49,716 nucleotides of DNA, from assembly GCF_006334915.2 (NCBI RefSeq), contig NZ_VDMA02000038.1:1-49716 (forward strand), in the 5' to 3' direction. The position numbers and the translations under genes are program-made. The notes beneath the pieces were generated by a model that made no database searches, was not told where the DNA came from, and was given only the letters and a program-made list of their open reading frames with translations. This DNA is from Microbispora catharanthi (GTDB taxonomy: Bacteria > Actinomycetota > Actinomycetes > Streptosporangiales > Streptosporangiaceae). Below are positions 49,618 through 49,716 of this stretch, piece by piece. How positions within the stretch are numbered: the stretch's first letter is position 1; every line of letters begins with the position of its first letter.

Positions 49618-49716
49618 TCCTTGGGATTTGCCGTTGTGGCCGGGTCTGATCCGGTAGGTCCTCGTGTGTGACGCGGGCCCAGTTGACGGACGAAGAGTGG
49701 GAGTTCATCAAGCCGT
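49592..49716 (+). mobile_element. Left end of an IS5-family insertion sequence
   Basis: The terminal repeat is followed after about 50 bp by the start of a transposase gene in the same orientation as the fragment at 3-101. The rest lies beyond the window. It is inserted upstream of the GNAT-SARP operon and transcribed away from it. Confidence 0.85.
49668..49716 (+). CDS. IS5-family transposase, N-terminal fragment (cut by window end)
   Basis: GTG at 49668 with AGGT upstream opens VTRAQLTDEEWEFIKP, the N-terminal DUF4096-like motif (LTDEEWEFIKP) of IS5 transposases. Only 16 codons are inside the window. Many members of this family need a frameshift to make the full enzyme; this cannot be seen here. 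Confidence 0.8.
   Translation, partial: MTRAQLTDEEWEFIKP

Noticed and set aside
1..49716. A 49.5 kb composite transposon as a firm call
   Set aside because: Contigs commonly end in multi-copy IS elements; outer flanks and target duplications are not visible, and the content (for example pntAB) looks chromosomal.

Overview
The window is high-GC DNA with strong third-position G/C bias, many GTG starts and many 4-nt stop/start overlaps. An AfsR/SARP-type regulator, an MmpS-like protein, a Spo0M-like protein, a protein of the mycothiol-linked maleylpyruvate isomerase (MPI) fold, and ECF sigma factors paired with DGPF proteins all point to a sporulating actinomycete. A Streptosporangiaceae-like or Streptomyces-like host is my guess from gene content, not a measured assignment. 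Coding density is high. No rRNA, tRNA or CRISPR array was seen.

Edges: both ends lie inside copies of one IS5-family insertion sequence in the same orientation. The left end carries the last 33 transposase codons and one terminal repeat. The right end carries the other terminal repeat and the first 16 transposase codons. This fits either a draft contig bounded by repeats or a roughly 49.5 kb segment flanked by direct IS copies. The left copy cuts a small unknown gene and the right copy lies about 35 bp upstream of an acetyltransferase-SARP operon.

0.1-5.1 kb: decayed genes (VapBC-like pair, tyrosine recombinase fragment, aldo/keto reductase tail) are mixed with a NarL-type two-component system, a six-helix membrane protein and a DUF6817-like/VOC fusion. 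5.2-11.6 kb: a TMTC-like membrane protein with TPRs; a HEAT-repeat protein co-transcribed with a MerR-HEAT fusion behind a MerR-type operator; an MFS exporter with its ArsR-like repressor; a SnoaL-like protein. 11.6-17.9 kb: proton-translocating transhydrogenase pntAB, a PIG-V-like mannosyltransferase, an MmpS-like protein and a methyltransferase. 17.9-27.9 kb: two more NarL-type two-component systems (one beside GGGAC/GTCCC boxes, one divergent from an ABC exporter), a PaiB-like protein, a two-S1-domain protein with two very small ORFs, and an AlkZ-like glycosylase.

28-36.6 kb: epimerase plus aldo/keto reductase operon, a secreted Cys-containing unknown, an alpha/beta-hydrolase divergent from a MarR regulator, a TetR-ATPase-permease exporter operon, and a LysE exporter. 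36.6-42.3 kb: two ECF42-like sigma/DGPF modules, a GH10 enzyme without signal peptide, and an MPI-fold protein. The second DGPF gene and the MPI gene share a near-identical ECF-style promoter. 42.3-49.6 kb: Spo0M-like, SCO6745-like, a CDF metal exporter with an 11-copy hexanucleotide coding repeat, and the GNAT-SARP pair.

Themes: many small transporter/regulator units, each with a recognisable local operator; several genes that look leaderless (TANNNT followed directly by GTG/ATG); and an unusual number of short tandem repeats inside coding sequence, nearly all in multiples of 3 bp.
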